This document shows positions 46,837-59,060 of a DNA stretch of 64,000 nt, piece by piece. The notes below the pieces were generated by a model. The model was given only the letters and a program-made list of their open reading frames with translations. It was not told where the DNA came from and did not search any database. The position numbers and the translations under genes are program-made. The stretch is from Cercis canadensis (taxonomy: Eukaryota > Streptophyta > Magnoliopsida > Fabales > Fabaceae): positions 128,738 through 192,737 of the forward strand of contig QAOA01003314.1 in the NCBI GenBank assembly GCA_003255065.1, read 5' to 3'. The first letter of the stretch is position 1. Every line of letters starts with the position of its first letter.

Positions 46837-47653
46837 GCTGTAACCAAGAAAATATTAGAGTTAAATAAATATACAAGGAAAATGATGCTTCTGTTTGCAA
46901 TATAAATAAAAGTATACTGAATTTCAATATAGGGCTATTTTTCTTTTTAATTTTTTTGATAAGAGGGCTATTTTCTTTTTAAACATTTCATCATTTTTTC
47001 AATTAGCAAGCAATTCAAAGAAATGTTTGGTAATGCTACCCCTAAGGAGCAGTACTTCCACTCCCCTCTAACTCCAACACTAGGAATTTCTATATTTTGG
47101 ACTCAGGGAAAAGCTTATGAAAAAATGAGTAATCTGTACATGTCAAAGGTGTTAGTTTGATGCTAAATTGCATAATCATCGCCATATATAAACTATACTA
47201 TTTCACTATAAACATTTTCATATATATTTTTCTGTCTGACCTAAGTTATGCACCTTAACAAGGAACTAACCGTTTTGGCTTATGCTAGGTCACTCAACTT
47301 TTCATGAGTTTTTCATGGAATCTAAAATTAGAGTCACTTCTGTCTAAAATGAGAGGTAGAGCAGGGGTGATAGCTCTACCTCCCACTTTTAAGGGGGTGA
47401 TAGATTAGCAAGACCTTTCAAAGAAAGGCAAGCCTATAGTGTTTCCACATGGAAACGGAAAACAAAACAAAACAAACAAACAAAAGAACGGTTGTTTTGT
47501 CTTTTCTTTTCCATGTATATATTGGTCTCGAGATGGAAGTTTATAAGTGATAATAATATTTACCATAATTTAACAGGTGTTGTTTTACATAGAACGACTT
47601 TCACCCAACACCAACAAAAACATTATTGTGGTAACCATAAATATGAAACTCAC

Positions 47654-47884
47654 AGGTTATAGGCTCTGACAATGGAGGAATGATGGCGTGAATGGTAACG
47701 AGAGTAGAGCTAATGGTGGTGCAGCGCTCTGTGGAGCCAGTAGTAAAGGAACTCAACCGGACCGGCATGAAGTAGTATTGCCATAACCACACCGTCTGAA
47801 TTCCACCATGTAAGCTGTGATGCCCTAGGAAAACTATAAATCACTAAGTAGCCCAATATTCCATTCAGCAATATTTGATCATCT
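47654..47884 (-). pseudogene. CER1 exon-3 copy, decayed
   Basis: Full-length exon 3 relic, 2 bases shorter than the intact exon (loss within the VTEP codons), so the frame shifts. HSHHH has become HSRHH, which alone would remove an iron ligand. It is followed upstream by intron-2 sequence (about 48450-48790) and then abruptly by promoter-type DNA. Confidence 0.85.
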
Positions 47885-49202
47885 CTGTATATATGTTTAG
47901 AATTAGATGAATGTATGAAAGCTAATTAAAAGGCTTAAATGATTAGCTGGAGTTGAAATGTTACTAGCTGCTGTGATATTTTTAATACACATATTCCCTT
48001 CAGTAATATTTGATCATCCCTGTATGTTTTAGAATTAGATGAATATATGAAAACTAAGGCTTAATTGATTAGAAAGTTCAAATTTTTTGGGTGTATTATA
48101 ATTTTTTTTCTTGAGGGAAAACGAAATCAACTATTAAAAGGCTGAACAATCTGCAAAATGTACATTAAAGATCAAGGGAGAGGTGTCTTTCACCCAAACT
48201 ACAATATCATCAATCACGAGCAAGTTGGTAGTTTATGATATTTATGACAAGTTGGTGTGCTGTGATATGTTTAATTTTTGGTGTCTATTGGTTTGGGATA
48301 TCAAAAGCTTTAGACTAATTTAATATGCCAACAGTAATATATAATATCCATGTTGAGTCTGTAGCAACACATAATATTCTTACATATTTGAAACTTTGTA
48401 ATATCTAATTGGATTAATTATCTAATTCTTTTTTTTTTTAATAATTTTGCATATTGTTTTATATTCTCACAAAGATGGAATAGTAAGAGTCATTTATTTT
48501 GATGGGAAATTACCTTGATGGGGAAATATGTTTTTTTTGTAGAAGATCGTTTTCGAAAATGACGTAAAAAAAAATCTCCAAATAAGGACAAGGAGACTTG
48601 TTTTCGAAAATGACTTTCCCTTCTTAAATTGGGAAGAAAATTGACTCTTCATGAATGGCCCTACGAGCATCAAACACAATGAGATGTTTTCGAAGAAAAT
48701 ATTATCTGCACAAAAATTAATTAAGAAAGTAACACTTTTGGAAAAATATTGTATCCACCAAACACCAGAAATTGTAAATTTTTTTCTTATACCATAATAA
48801 GTAAAATTAGTACTCAGTCATTTAAGTTGAGCAGGAATTGATGTGATGTTACATAGAACTGGTGCAATTTTGACATAAAACGACCCGCAACTCCCTCCAT
48901 TGATTAACAAAATTATTCTGTATAGAGAATAAAAAAAGGAAAAAAAGACTAGAATATATTGCATGGTCCTCTTCAAAAAAAATTAATTTGTCTCACCTAC
49001 TTTGGTGAGGCAATAATTGCAGCATCTGTGTGGCAGGTGGGAATGGATAGACAAATATTCTTTAGCTGTCTATTTGGATTCTCTAAAGTAAGCATGTATT
49101 TTAGAGAATAAAGTCCAAGAGAATACCTGTTCATTAAAAAATTAATGGTTAAGATTTTATATTTAACACTATCCATAAGCAATATCATTTTTTTATACTT
49201 AC

Positions 49203-49422
49203 CATGGAGTGTACATGATATACTTGAGAGGAGGGAGAATGTCAAACAGCCACATTGGAATGAGCTCGAAATTGCAGTGACCCATGTTATTCATGAAGTC
49301 ATTGTAACTGATATAACCAACGGCAGCAGTCATAGATATTGTTCTTGTGAATACCATTGTTAACAAAGGTATTGAGAACAGCAGAAAATGAGCTATATGT
49401 TCCGCAAATGGATGGATGGCAG
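49203..49422 (-). pseudogene. CER1 exon-4 copy, frame intact
   Basis: 220 bases, the same as the intact exon 4, with both splice sites and an open frame (AIHPFAEHIAHFLLFSIPLL, NDFMNNMGHCNFELIPMWLF). It belongs to the partial copy with exon 2 at 50068 and exon 1 at 50652 but has no exon 3 or exons 5-9. Confidence 0.85.
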
Positions 49423-49730
49423 CTGTAACCATGAAAATATTAGAGTTAAATAAATATACAAGGAAAATAATGCTTCTGTTTNGAGAATGTCAAACAGTCA
49501 CATTGGCATGAGCTCGAAATTGCAGTGACCCATGTTATTCATGAAGTCATTGTAACTGATATAACCAACGGCAGTAGTCATAGATATTGTTCTTGTGAAT
49601 ACCATTGTTAACAAAGGTATTGAGAACAGCAGAAAATGAGCTATATGTTCAGCAAATGGATGGATGGCAGCTGTAACCATGAAAATATTAGAGTTAAATA
49701 AATATACAAGGAAAATAATGCTTCTGTTTG
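49234..49730. repeat. 248-base direct repeat joined by a single N (probable assembly artefact)
   Basis: 49234-49481 recurs at 49483-49730 with very few differences; a single N at 49482 separates them. The second copy of CER1 exon 4 at 49483-49672 is therefore probably not real. Confidence 0.85.
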
Positions 49731-50067
49731 CAATATAAATAAAAGTATACTGAATTTCAATATAGGGCTATTTTTTTTTCTTAATTTTTTGATAAATATT
49801 TCATCATTTTTTCAATTATCCAGCAATTCAAAGAAATGTTTGGTAATGCTACCTCTAAGGAGCAGTACTTCCACTCCCCTCTAATTCCAATACTGGGAAT
49901 TTCTATATTTTGGACTCAGGGCAAAGCTCATGAAAAAATGAGTGATCTGTACAAATCATAGTTCCATGATAAATTGTATAATCATCACCAAATACGGAAT
50001 ACTAAGAGTCATTTATTTTGATGGGAAAACAACTTGATGGGGGAGTGAAAGGGTTATTTAAACTAAC

Positions 50068-50289
50068 CAGTTTCTTTCTCTGTCAACTTGTTCAAATTCA
50101 AGACCTTTGTCAACAATTCGAGAAACACCTTTTGCAGTTTGATAACGAGAGATAGTGATCCATATTTGATTGTGAAGCATCCTCCACAGTAGAAATGGTA
50201 GTATGAGAAAGGAAGTTACGTCCCTTTTACTCTTATCTTGTGCAAAGACAGAGTGTTCTGTGAATGGCCGGAGGAGCCAGTATCACATA
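50068..50289 (-). pseudogene. CER1 exon-2 copy, frameshifted
   Basis: 222 bases against 224 in the intact exon 2; a 2-base loss near 50255 shifts the frame. It still shows SRYQTAKGVSRIVDKG-like sequence. Upstream of it lies exon 1 of the same copy (50652-50711). Confidence 0.85.
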
Positions 50290-50651
50290 CTGCCATTAGA
50301 ATGCATGATACTTAGTTAACCGAAGCGATAATAATAGGAATAATAATGACTAATGGCAGAGAGAAATATAAAATAAAGAGAAGGATGGTTTCAGACATTT
50401 AGCTTACTTAGCCATTAGCTAAATAGAGTAAGTGAGTTTACAAAGTAGGTTTCCATGTAAAAGTATTAAAGAGTCTTCGGACATATTACATATATGCAAC
50501 ACTGCTCGTACTCCCTTTTTCTTTGCTCTTTTTTTGGTAACTTAAATGAAATCTTGAAGATAAAAGAAAAACCAAAAGTATATGGAATGTGTCTCTGAGA
50601 GAGTGTGTGTGTGTGTTGAGAGAGAGAGATGAATTATTTGAGAAAGGGCAC

Positions 50652-50711
50652 CTTAAAGCTTCCAAGAGGTGTCCATGGCCATTCAGAGAGGAATCCAGGC
50701 ATAGAAGCCAT
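50652..50711 (-). pseudogene. CER1 exon-1 copy
   Basis: Sixty bases encode MASMPGFLSEWPWTPLGSFK, then a GT donor, as in the intact gene. Part of a copy that has lost exon 3 and exons 5-9. Confidence 0.9.
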
Positions 50712-51499
50712 AATTTCTTTTAAGCTCTTTAATTTTGTTTCTATCTCTTTGGATGGGTGGTCTTATATTACATGCTTTCGCATTTGGAAGTATTCATCTT
50801 CCCTTCTATTTCAACTACCAACTACATCACTAGCCAATGGAAAATGGGCAAGAATTAATGTAGTCTTATCCATAATAAGCAAAATTATCTACTCAGTCAT
50901 TTGAGCAAGAACTAATCTGATATTACATATAAATGGTTCCAACTTTGACTTCAGTTCAGCAAAAACGTAACGTAATGTTAATTATCGCAAGTGAATAAAA
51001 GACCAGCGCGCAATTCCCTCTATTGATTAACAAAACTATTATGCATAGAGAATAAAAAGGAAAAAAAGACTACAATTTGCATGTTTACCATCGACGGCAG
51101 GTGAGCATGCGTGCAAAAATATTCTTTCCTGTCTATTTGAATTTTTAAGATGAGAGTATATTTTAGAGAGTAAAGTGTAAGAAAATAATCATGATGAAAA
51201 AGTTCCTGATTAAGATTTTGATAAAGTGCATGGACCTGTTTAAGTATTTGTGAAATTTTGATAACCCATTCCATTGATTCTCTGGTTAGTGTATACTCGA
51301 GTGTACTTTATTCTTTAAAATGTACCCCTAAATTTATAGGATTCACATTCAAAAATAAAAAGTATTTTTATTTTTCTCGATGGTAATAGGGAAAATGTAT
51401 TGGGTTGCAACCCAATATAGTGTAAACAAAATGTTAGGTTGAGAAAAAAAAAGAAAGAAAGCATTGGGTGCATGAAAGACATAAATTATATAATTAACA

Positions 51500-52684
51500 T
51501 GAAAAATAATATAATAATATTCTAATTTTTTTATGCCGCAATTTTTTTAATAATTTTAATTTATTGTTAGCGACGGAAAACTACTAAATTGCTAAAACTA
51601 ATGTAAATTCAAAATGATGTTTTTCAAAGACAGATTTTTTAATTTAGCAACAAATTTTCCATTGCTAAATTGGCAACGGAAATATATTCGTCCATAAAAT
51701 TTAGCGATACAACTTTTTGATTGCAAATTAAATTAGTGATGGAATTTTTGTCTTTATTGTTGATTTTTTCTGTTCTTAATTCTGTAGCATACCACACCGA
51801 GGAATTTTTAACTGCGGGTTAATAGTAAAATCTGTCATTAAAGTGTTTAACTATTGTTGACGGATATCTAAAATTGTAGCTAGAAGTCTTGAACAAAAAT
51901 GGATTCGTAATCTATCCTATCAGAGTTCTATCATTTAACTATGGATATATAACAACATCTGATGAATAAAAATAAAAATATAATCTGATGAATTTTTTTA
52001 ACTATAGCTGAAGTCTTAAACAACAATGAATTTCTAATCGATGGTATAATATGTGTGTCATTTAACTATAAATTGATTATAAAATTTGTCGGTTAAAGTA
52101 AAAGAAAAATTGGACTCTTTAAATAATTGAACAAATGTGGACAGATATCTAAAACTAGCTACAAGCTTACAAGTCTTAAGCAAAAATGAATTTGTAACTA
52201 ATACTATAAGAGTTCAAATAAAAATTTGTCAGCAAAAATAAAATAAAAATGAGATACTTTAAGGAATTATAGTATAATTTAATGGATTCGTTAAACTGTA
52301 GCTAAAAGTCTTCAACAACAATGGATTTCTATTAGTTACTATAATTATCTGTCATTTAACAATGGATTGCTAAGAAAACCCATCGGTAAAAATAAAAGAA
52401 AATAGACACTTTAAGGAATTATAGTATAATTTGATGGATTCTTCAAACTATAGCTAAAAGTATTCAACAACAACGGGTTTCTTTGCATTGGTATAATTAT
52501 CTGTCATTTAACAACGGGTTGATAAGAAAATCCGTCGGTAAATACAAATTGCAAAATAGTATTTTATACTATCAAAATGTAATTTGACAGATTCGTAAAG
52601 CCATAGTTAAAGGTCTTCTATAGTAATAGATTTTAAAACTGTAGTGACAGGTGTCCGTCACTATATGTAACTTTTTTTGTAGTG
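51500..52684. mobile_element. CACTA (En/Spm) transposon end with subterminal tandem repeats
   Basis: The right edge reads TTTTTTTGTAGTG, the inverse of CACTACAAAAAAA, a CACTA terminus, followed inward by GTGACGGACACCTGTCACTA. From about 51835 to 52640 there are five or six diverged units of roughly 140 bases (ATAGCTAAAAGTCTTCAACAAC, ATAATTATCTGTCATTTAAC, GTCGGTAAA), the subterminal transposase-binding type of array. The left terminus was not found, so the element is truncated or its left border lies unrecognised near 51400-51500. It abuts CER1 exon 1 at 52685. Confidence 0.65.
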
Positions 52685-52743
52685 TTAAAGCTTCCAAGAG
52701 GTGTCCATGGCCATTCAGAGAGTAACCCAGGCATAGAAGCCAT
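52685..52743 (-). pseudogene. CER1 exon-1 copy cut at its donor by a transposon
   Basis: Encodes MASMPGLLSEWPWTPLGSF, then the sequence turns into the CACTA end one base before the exon would finish. Exons 2-9 of this copy are absent. A good TATA box (TATATAAG, minus strand, 52794-52801) lies upstream. Confidence 0.85.
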
Positions 52744-53131
52744 ACTTAATTTCTTTTAAGCTCTCTAGTTTTGTTTCCTCTTTTGATCAGCGGTCTTATA
52801 TAACTTGCTTTTGCATTTGGAAGTGTCCCTATTTAAACAGCTAACTACATCACTAGCACATGGAAAATGAGCAAGAATTTTGACATAAAACGACCCGCAA
52901 CTCCCTCCATTGATTAACAAAATTATTATGTATAGAGAATAAAAAGGAAAAAAGACTAGAATATATGGCGTGGTCCTCTTCAAAAAATTTTAATTTGTCT
53001 CACCTACTTTGGTGGGGCAATAATTGCAGCATCTGTGTGGCAGGTGGGAATGGATAAACAAATATTCTTTGGCTGTGCATTTGGATTCTCTAAAGTAAAC
53101 GTGTATTTTAGCGAATAAAGTGGAAGAGAAG

Positions 53132-53533
53132 TGTTAGAGTTTGTAAGCTGCGGAAGCAAGAATCATGAAGATATGGATTCTGCAGAGAGATTATGCAGCA
53201 GAAACCATATCAGAAAGCAGAGAGCTTAAGCAAGAAGATGAGATACGAGAGAGAGAAGAGGAAGGGAAAGCTTCAGTGAAAGAAAGAGTAAAAATGAATA
53301 CTCTGAATAGTTAATTTCTCATTCACGTGTATCACACACATATAGCAACTGACAGCTCATCAAAGCAGTTGAATTAACTAACTAACTTTCTAAAATAATC
53401 TACTTAGCTGGCTAACCATGCTTAGCTGGATAACCACCTGAGTTACATTAACTATAGTCAACTAACTACCTAACCACAGTTAACTAACAATGCCTAACTA
53501 CCATCAAAGACCTCAACCTTCTTACTTCTAACA
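53132..53533 (-). repeat. 3' LTR of the Copia element
   Basis: Near-identical to 57648-57981, but longer. Confidence 0.92.
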
Positions 53534-56500
53534 TCCCCCCTCAAACTCAGGGGGCAGGGAAGCACAGTGAGTTTGTGACGATTAGCTTGGAAAGCCAAGG
53601 TTGAGAGTGGTTTAGTAAGGACATCAGCAAGTTGATCAGCAGCCGGTATATGACAAAGAGTCAGCTCCTTATTGAGCACCTTGTCACGAATGAAATGACA
53701 ATCTATTTCAATATGTTTTGTCCTAGCATGCAACACAGGATTGGAGGCCAGAAAAGTAGCACTCAAGTTATCACACAGCAGCATTGGAGGGTGAGGCAAG
53801 CCAACATGTAGTTCCTTAAGCAAGGACTGAATCCACTGAAGTTCTGCAGTGGCATTGGCTAAAGCACGATACTCAGCCTCTGTACTGGACCTGGCAACAA
53901 CTTTCTGCTTGCCAGAACACCAGGAAACAAGACTAGCCCCAAGAAAGACAGCATGTCCACTGGTACTCTTCCTGTCATCTGGACACCCTACCCAATCTGA
54001 ATTTAAGAAGGCAAGCAAGGAGGGTTTAGCAGTTCTGGAAAGAGTAATACCATAGGAGAGAGTGCCTTTGAGATAACGCAGCAGTCTTTTAGCAGCTTGC
54101 AAGTGGACATCAGTAGGCACACTCATAAACTGACAAAGTTTATTGACAGTGTAAGCTATATCTAGTCTAGTAAGGGTGCAGTATTGTAAGGCACCAACAA
54201 TGCTTCTGTAAGTGGTAGGATCCTTGAGTGAGATACCTTCACTCTTAGAGAGGATATGTGAGCTCACCATAGGAGTGACTACAGGCTTGGCATCATGAAG
54301 ACCTGTCTTCTGCAGCAAGTCTAGAATGTACTTAGACTGAGACAGGTGAAGATGCTGAGGAGACCAAGTTGTTTCAATCCCCAGAAAATAATGTAACTGG
54401 CCTAAGTCCTTTAAGGCAAACATTTGATTAAGTTCTTTAATCAATTTGCGAATAAAGAGGACATTGGAGCCAGTGATGATGATATCATCAACATAAACTA
54501 ACAAAAATACCACATGACCTGTAAAACGAAGCACAAAGAGGGAATTATCTGAGTAAGTGCAGAGAAAACCCCAAGCCAGCAGAGTGGTTTTCAACTTGGT
54601 GAACTAAGCTCAAGGAGCCTGCTTTAAACCATACAAAGCCTTTTTTAATTTGCAGACATGCTGAGGATATTGAGCATCTTCAAAGCCAGGAGGCTGCCTC
54701 ATGTAGACTTCCTCATGTAAGTCAGCATTAAGGAAAGCATTATTGACATCTAACTGTTGAATATGCCAATTATAAGCCAAGGCCAGGGTAAGAATAATAC
54801 GAATGGTTGCAAGTTTAACCACAGGACTGAAAGTGTCAAAATAATCCACCCCATATGACTGTGTAAACCCTTGAGCAACTAACCTAGCCTTGTATCTTTC
54901 AATACTGCCATCTGTCTTATACTTGACCTTGTAAATCCATCTACAGCCCACGATATTCTTATAAGTAGGCCAAGGCACCAAATCCCAAGTGTGATTGAGA
55001 TGTAAGGCCTTGATTTCAGCTGTCAAGGCATCCACCCAGCAGGGAAAGAGGAGGCACATCTGGAATATCTTGAGGTGCCTCAAACACAGAATCATGTGAC
55101 TCAAGAGAAGCAAGAGAGGCAGAACCAGAAGAGACAGGTGACTCTGAAGCTGAAGTACACTGTGTAGAGACAATAGGCCTATCAGAAGTAACAGATGGAG
55201 AATTCCATGCAGGGGTAGGAGGCAATGAGACAGGAATGGAGCATTCTGAAACCATGGACTGAGAGGTTTGAGAGGCTGGAGATTTGAAAGGGAACACAGT
55301 CTCTACAAACACTACATGGCGAGAAATATAAATCCTCTTAGTGCTAGTGTCCATACACAGAAAACCCTTGTGTATATTACTGTGTCCCAGAAAACAACAA
55401 GTAGCTGATTTGTTCTCAAGCTTATGAGCTCGATAGGGTCTAAGATAGGGGAAGCATAGACAACCAAAGGTTTTGACTTGAGTGAGATCAGGAGGTTTAT
55501 GATACAGTAGTTCATAGGGAGATTGAAATTGAAGGACTGCTGTAGGCATCCTGTTAATAAGCTGAACTGTTGTGTGAAAGGCAAAAGTCCAGTACTTAGC
55601 AGGCATTCCTGCAGTAATCAATAAGGATAATCCTGTCTCCACTATGTGGCAATTTTTTCTTTCAACTCGACCATTTTGCTATGGAGTATGGGGGCAGGAG
55701 AACTTATGGTGGATACCTGATGCCTTAACCATCTGGTCAAAAGCTGCAAATTCCCCCCCCCCCCCAAAATCTGACTGAATGACTTTAATATTGGCCTCAA
55801 ATTGAGTCTTAACCATAGCTTGAAACCTTAGAAACATGTCAAGAGTATCACTCTTGGACTGCAGTAAATAAATCCAAGAATATCTAGTACAATCATCTAT
55901 CAATAATAAGAAATAGCAGGCACCATTAACTGAAGTACAAGAGGGAGAACCCCAGAGATCAGCATGCACTAAGTCAAAAGGTTTTATTGCTTTAGAATGT
56001 GATTGTATAAAAGGCAATTTATAGCTTTTAGCCAACTGACAAGAACTGCAAATTGTATGATTATTGATAGTAAAATGAGCTAAACCATGTGCAGACATGA
56101 TTTTATTTAGTACATCAATAGAAGGATAACCTAATCTATTGTGCCAAAGTTGTAGAACAGAATTGGAGTTCTGTGAAGAGGAAACAAATGTTTGATAGGC
56201 TGCTATAGAAGGAGCAGATGAAGAACTAGCAGGAATGTAGGAAGTCATAACCTTGTAGAGTCCTTGCTTAAGAGTTCCTTGCAGCAGTACCTCTTTGGTT
56301 TTCTGATCCTTCACAAGAAAATAATCAGGATAAAACTCAACACAGATGCTATTATCTCGACATAATTTCTGAACACTAACCAAATTTGCACTTATCTTAG
56401 GCACATGTAAGACTTGATTAAGTAATAAAGGTCTCCTAGCAGTAGGAATGGAAGTACTACCAGTATGCATAATAGGAAGTTGCTTACCATTGCCAACTGT

Positions 56501-57647
56501 GACTTTCTCATCCCCAGCAAATGGATTATGAAGAGACAAATTGCCCAAGTCAGCAGTGACATGGTGCGTAGCCCCAGTATCAAGAAACCAATGAGTGTCT
56601 TCCATCTGACCAGTGGTAGCCATCAATGCCTGAGAAGCTTGTTGCTGAGAAGGATTCCCAATTGAAGCTTTGGGTTGAAAGTCATTATCAAATCGATGCC
56701 AACAAACAGATGCAGAATGTCCCATCTTATGACAAATTTGACACTGTGGTTTTTGACCAGTTCCACCAAAATTACCAAATCTTGACTTACCAGTTTGATT
56801 GTTAGACTGATTACGATGACTAGTACCAGAGAAAGAATTTGGTGCAGGATTGGTGTTACCATGATAGAAATTATTCTGAGAATTAGCATTAAACTTCTTC
56901 TTACCTTTGAAGGGACCAAATTGAGCTGCATTTGCTTGAATCAAGATTTGCTCATCAACTGACTTCTGTCTGTCAAGCCTGCTTTCAAACGCAAGCAGAT
57001 GACTTTGCAAGATCTCCATTGATATGCACTCAAAACTGACATATGCTACAACTGGATTGTAATCAGGACCTAGTCCAGCTAAGATTGCCATTATTTGATC
57101 ATTTTGACTAACATTTTCACTTACTGCTCGTAGATTGTCACAAATGCCTCTGATCTTAACCATATAATCCCACACACCAAGATTTCCTTTGCGAATAGTC
57201 TGCAACTGGGGTCTTAACTCCATGATGCGAGCACGAGATGAACAGGGAAAGCTGTCTCCCAGAGATTTCCATATCTCATATGCCGTATTGTAGCCCATAA
57301 TTTGAGCCATAAGTTGCTCAGTAAGAGAAGCATAAATCCAACTTATTACTAACCTGTTTTGCCTCTGCCAAAGGACAAAGTCTGGGTTCAGAATGAGACT
57401 TCCAGTGGTTGAATCTTGATGAAATTTCTCCGGACATACCTGAGATCCATTCAAGATATCTTCATACCCATTTGCAATTACTATGTTAAGTAATTGATTC
57501 CTCCATATCAGATAGTTACTACGATCTAACTTGATAGTGAGGGTTTGACCAAATGTAGGTAAAGAAATATTTCTGGAATTCAGAGTTTCCATTGATGGAG
57601 ACACAGAGGATGAAGTGTGTTCTGCCATTTTCAAAGCTCTGATACCA

Positions 57648-57981
57648 TGTTAGAGTTTGTAAACTGCGGAAGCAAGAATCATGAAGATATGGATTTTGCA
57701 GAGAGATTATGCAGCAGAAACCATATCAGAAAGCAGAGAGCTTAAGCAAGAAGATGAGATACGAGAGAGAGAAGAGGAATTTCACATGTATAGCAACTGA
57801 CAGCTCATCAAAGCAGTTGAATTAACTAACTAACTTTCTAAAATAATCTACTTAGCTGGCTAACCATGCTTAGCTGGATAACCACCTGAGTTACATTAAC
57901 TATAGTCAACTAACTACCTAACCATAGTTAACTAACAATGCCTAACTACCATCAAAGACCTCAACCTTCTGACTTCTAACA
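57648..57981 (-). repeat. 5' LTR of the Copia element
   Basis: Near-identical to 53132-53533; followed by the tRNA primer site on the minus strand. Confidence 0.92.
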
Positions 57982-58149
57982 AGAAGAACCATTCATTAAA
58001 AAATTAATGGTTAAGATTTTGATAAAATGCATTGACCTGTTTGAGTATCAATGAATTTTTGAAAACCTAAATATGGAACCTAGCATCTTTTTTAGATAGT
58101 TAAAATGCAAACAAATAGCAAGAGCATAAGCCAGTCACGTTACTTTAAT

Positions 58150-59060
58150 TATAGACAAAATTTAGGTAAAATTTTATAGGTGCTGATAGTACTGTTCTCT
58201 TATTAAAATATTACATGTGTATTAATTTTACAACTCAGCACCACTTCATCTCTCTCTTAATGTTTCTCAAAATATCACATTTACCCTAACACCTAATTTT
58301 TCTCTCTTTCCCACCCACCACTACATCTCTAATGTTTCCATAGGTGTTGGTTACGATTTAAGCGAAGTGAGAGAATTCCGAGGGCACTAATTGGAGCCAT
58401 GAAGGAGGTGGTGGTGGAAGATGTGGTGGTGTTAAGTAGTTGCCGGAGAAAGCGATGGGTACTCGATCCTTTATTTTCCACTAGAAAATTAGAGCACATC
58501 GTACTGTTCAAAGCCACTGACAGTCAAGAAAGGAAGGAATCTTTCTTCAATAGAGAAAAAGAGAAGGAGCGGGGATGGAAAAAAAAGAGTAGAGGAATCA
58601 CGGAGTGCAACCATCGCAGTAAGGGTGCAAAGGATACGAGCTAAAGCCCCTTCTTTAATGTCCCCCTCTTTAAGTTGGGAATCAGTATCGGGGTTTAGAG
58701 CATCGCTTTGTTCGGCAAGCCATTGGGTCAAATGGCTGGAGTCTCTACTTTCTGAAGAAAGTACCCAATCCAATCCTTTCTGGGTTTTGGCCGTGTTTCT
58801 TCAATTTGATAGTCATTCTTGGATAGATTTAGTGGCATCCATTGTTGCAGAAGGAAGGAGGGACACAGTGGTGAGTGAGAAAGAGAGAGAAATTAGGCGT
58901 TGGGGTAAATGTGGTATTTTGATTTACATTAAGAGAGATGAGGTGGTGGTGAGTTGTAAAATTAATACATATATAATATTTTAATGGGGGACTTTAACTC
59001 ACCCCATGCAAAAATGGGGTTAAACAACCTCATCCTATGTGGGCTACTCAAGTTGTAACA
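58150..59060. mobile_element. Pack-MULE-like DNA transposon with unidentified payload
   Basis: Inverted arms: 58196-58330 (ATTAAAATATTACATGTG, then TTTTACAACTCA(G/C)CACCAC, CACATTTACCC(T/C)AAC) pair with the reverse complement of 58866-58981. Outer sequence at 58150-58195 and 58982-59060 also recurs, in inverse order, at 62690-62960. The roughly 530 bases inside are less AT-rich than the surroundings. Their minus strand reads MDATKSIQE near 58843 and, in another stretch, LSSESRDSSHLTQWLAEQSD, DTDSQLKEGDIKEGALARIL, which looks like a host-gene exon but which I do not recognise. No target duplication was identified. Confidence 0.55.

Larger units (their letters stand above)
53132..57981 (-). 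mobile_element. Young Copia-family LTR retrotransposon with target duplication
   Basis: About 4.85 kb, on the minus strand. LTRs lie at 57648-57981 (5') and 53132-53533 (3') and both run TGTTAG...CTAACA. A perfect 5-bp target duplication AGAAG flanks it (53127-53131 and 57982-57986). Next to the 5' LTR is the primer site TGGTATCAGAGC (57636-57647), complementary to initiator-Met tRNA; a G-rich purine tract precedes the 3' LTR. Order of parts: gag with zinc knuckle (CQICHKMGHSASVC), protease (DTGA), integrase, reverse transcriptase (YVDDIIITG), RNase H. The LTRs differ at roughly four or five sites over about 330 aligned bases, suggesting insertion within about a million years. The coding frame has about three breaks, so it is a recent fossil. 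It sits in a copy of the CER1 upstream repeat. Confidence 0.92.

Noticed and set aside
49498-49680. Another CER1 exon-4 copy
   Set aside because: It is the second half of a near-identical direct repeat across a single N and is most likely an unmerged contig end.
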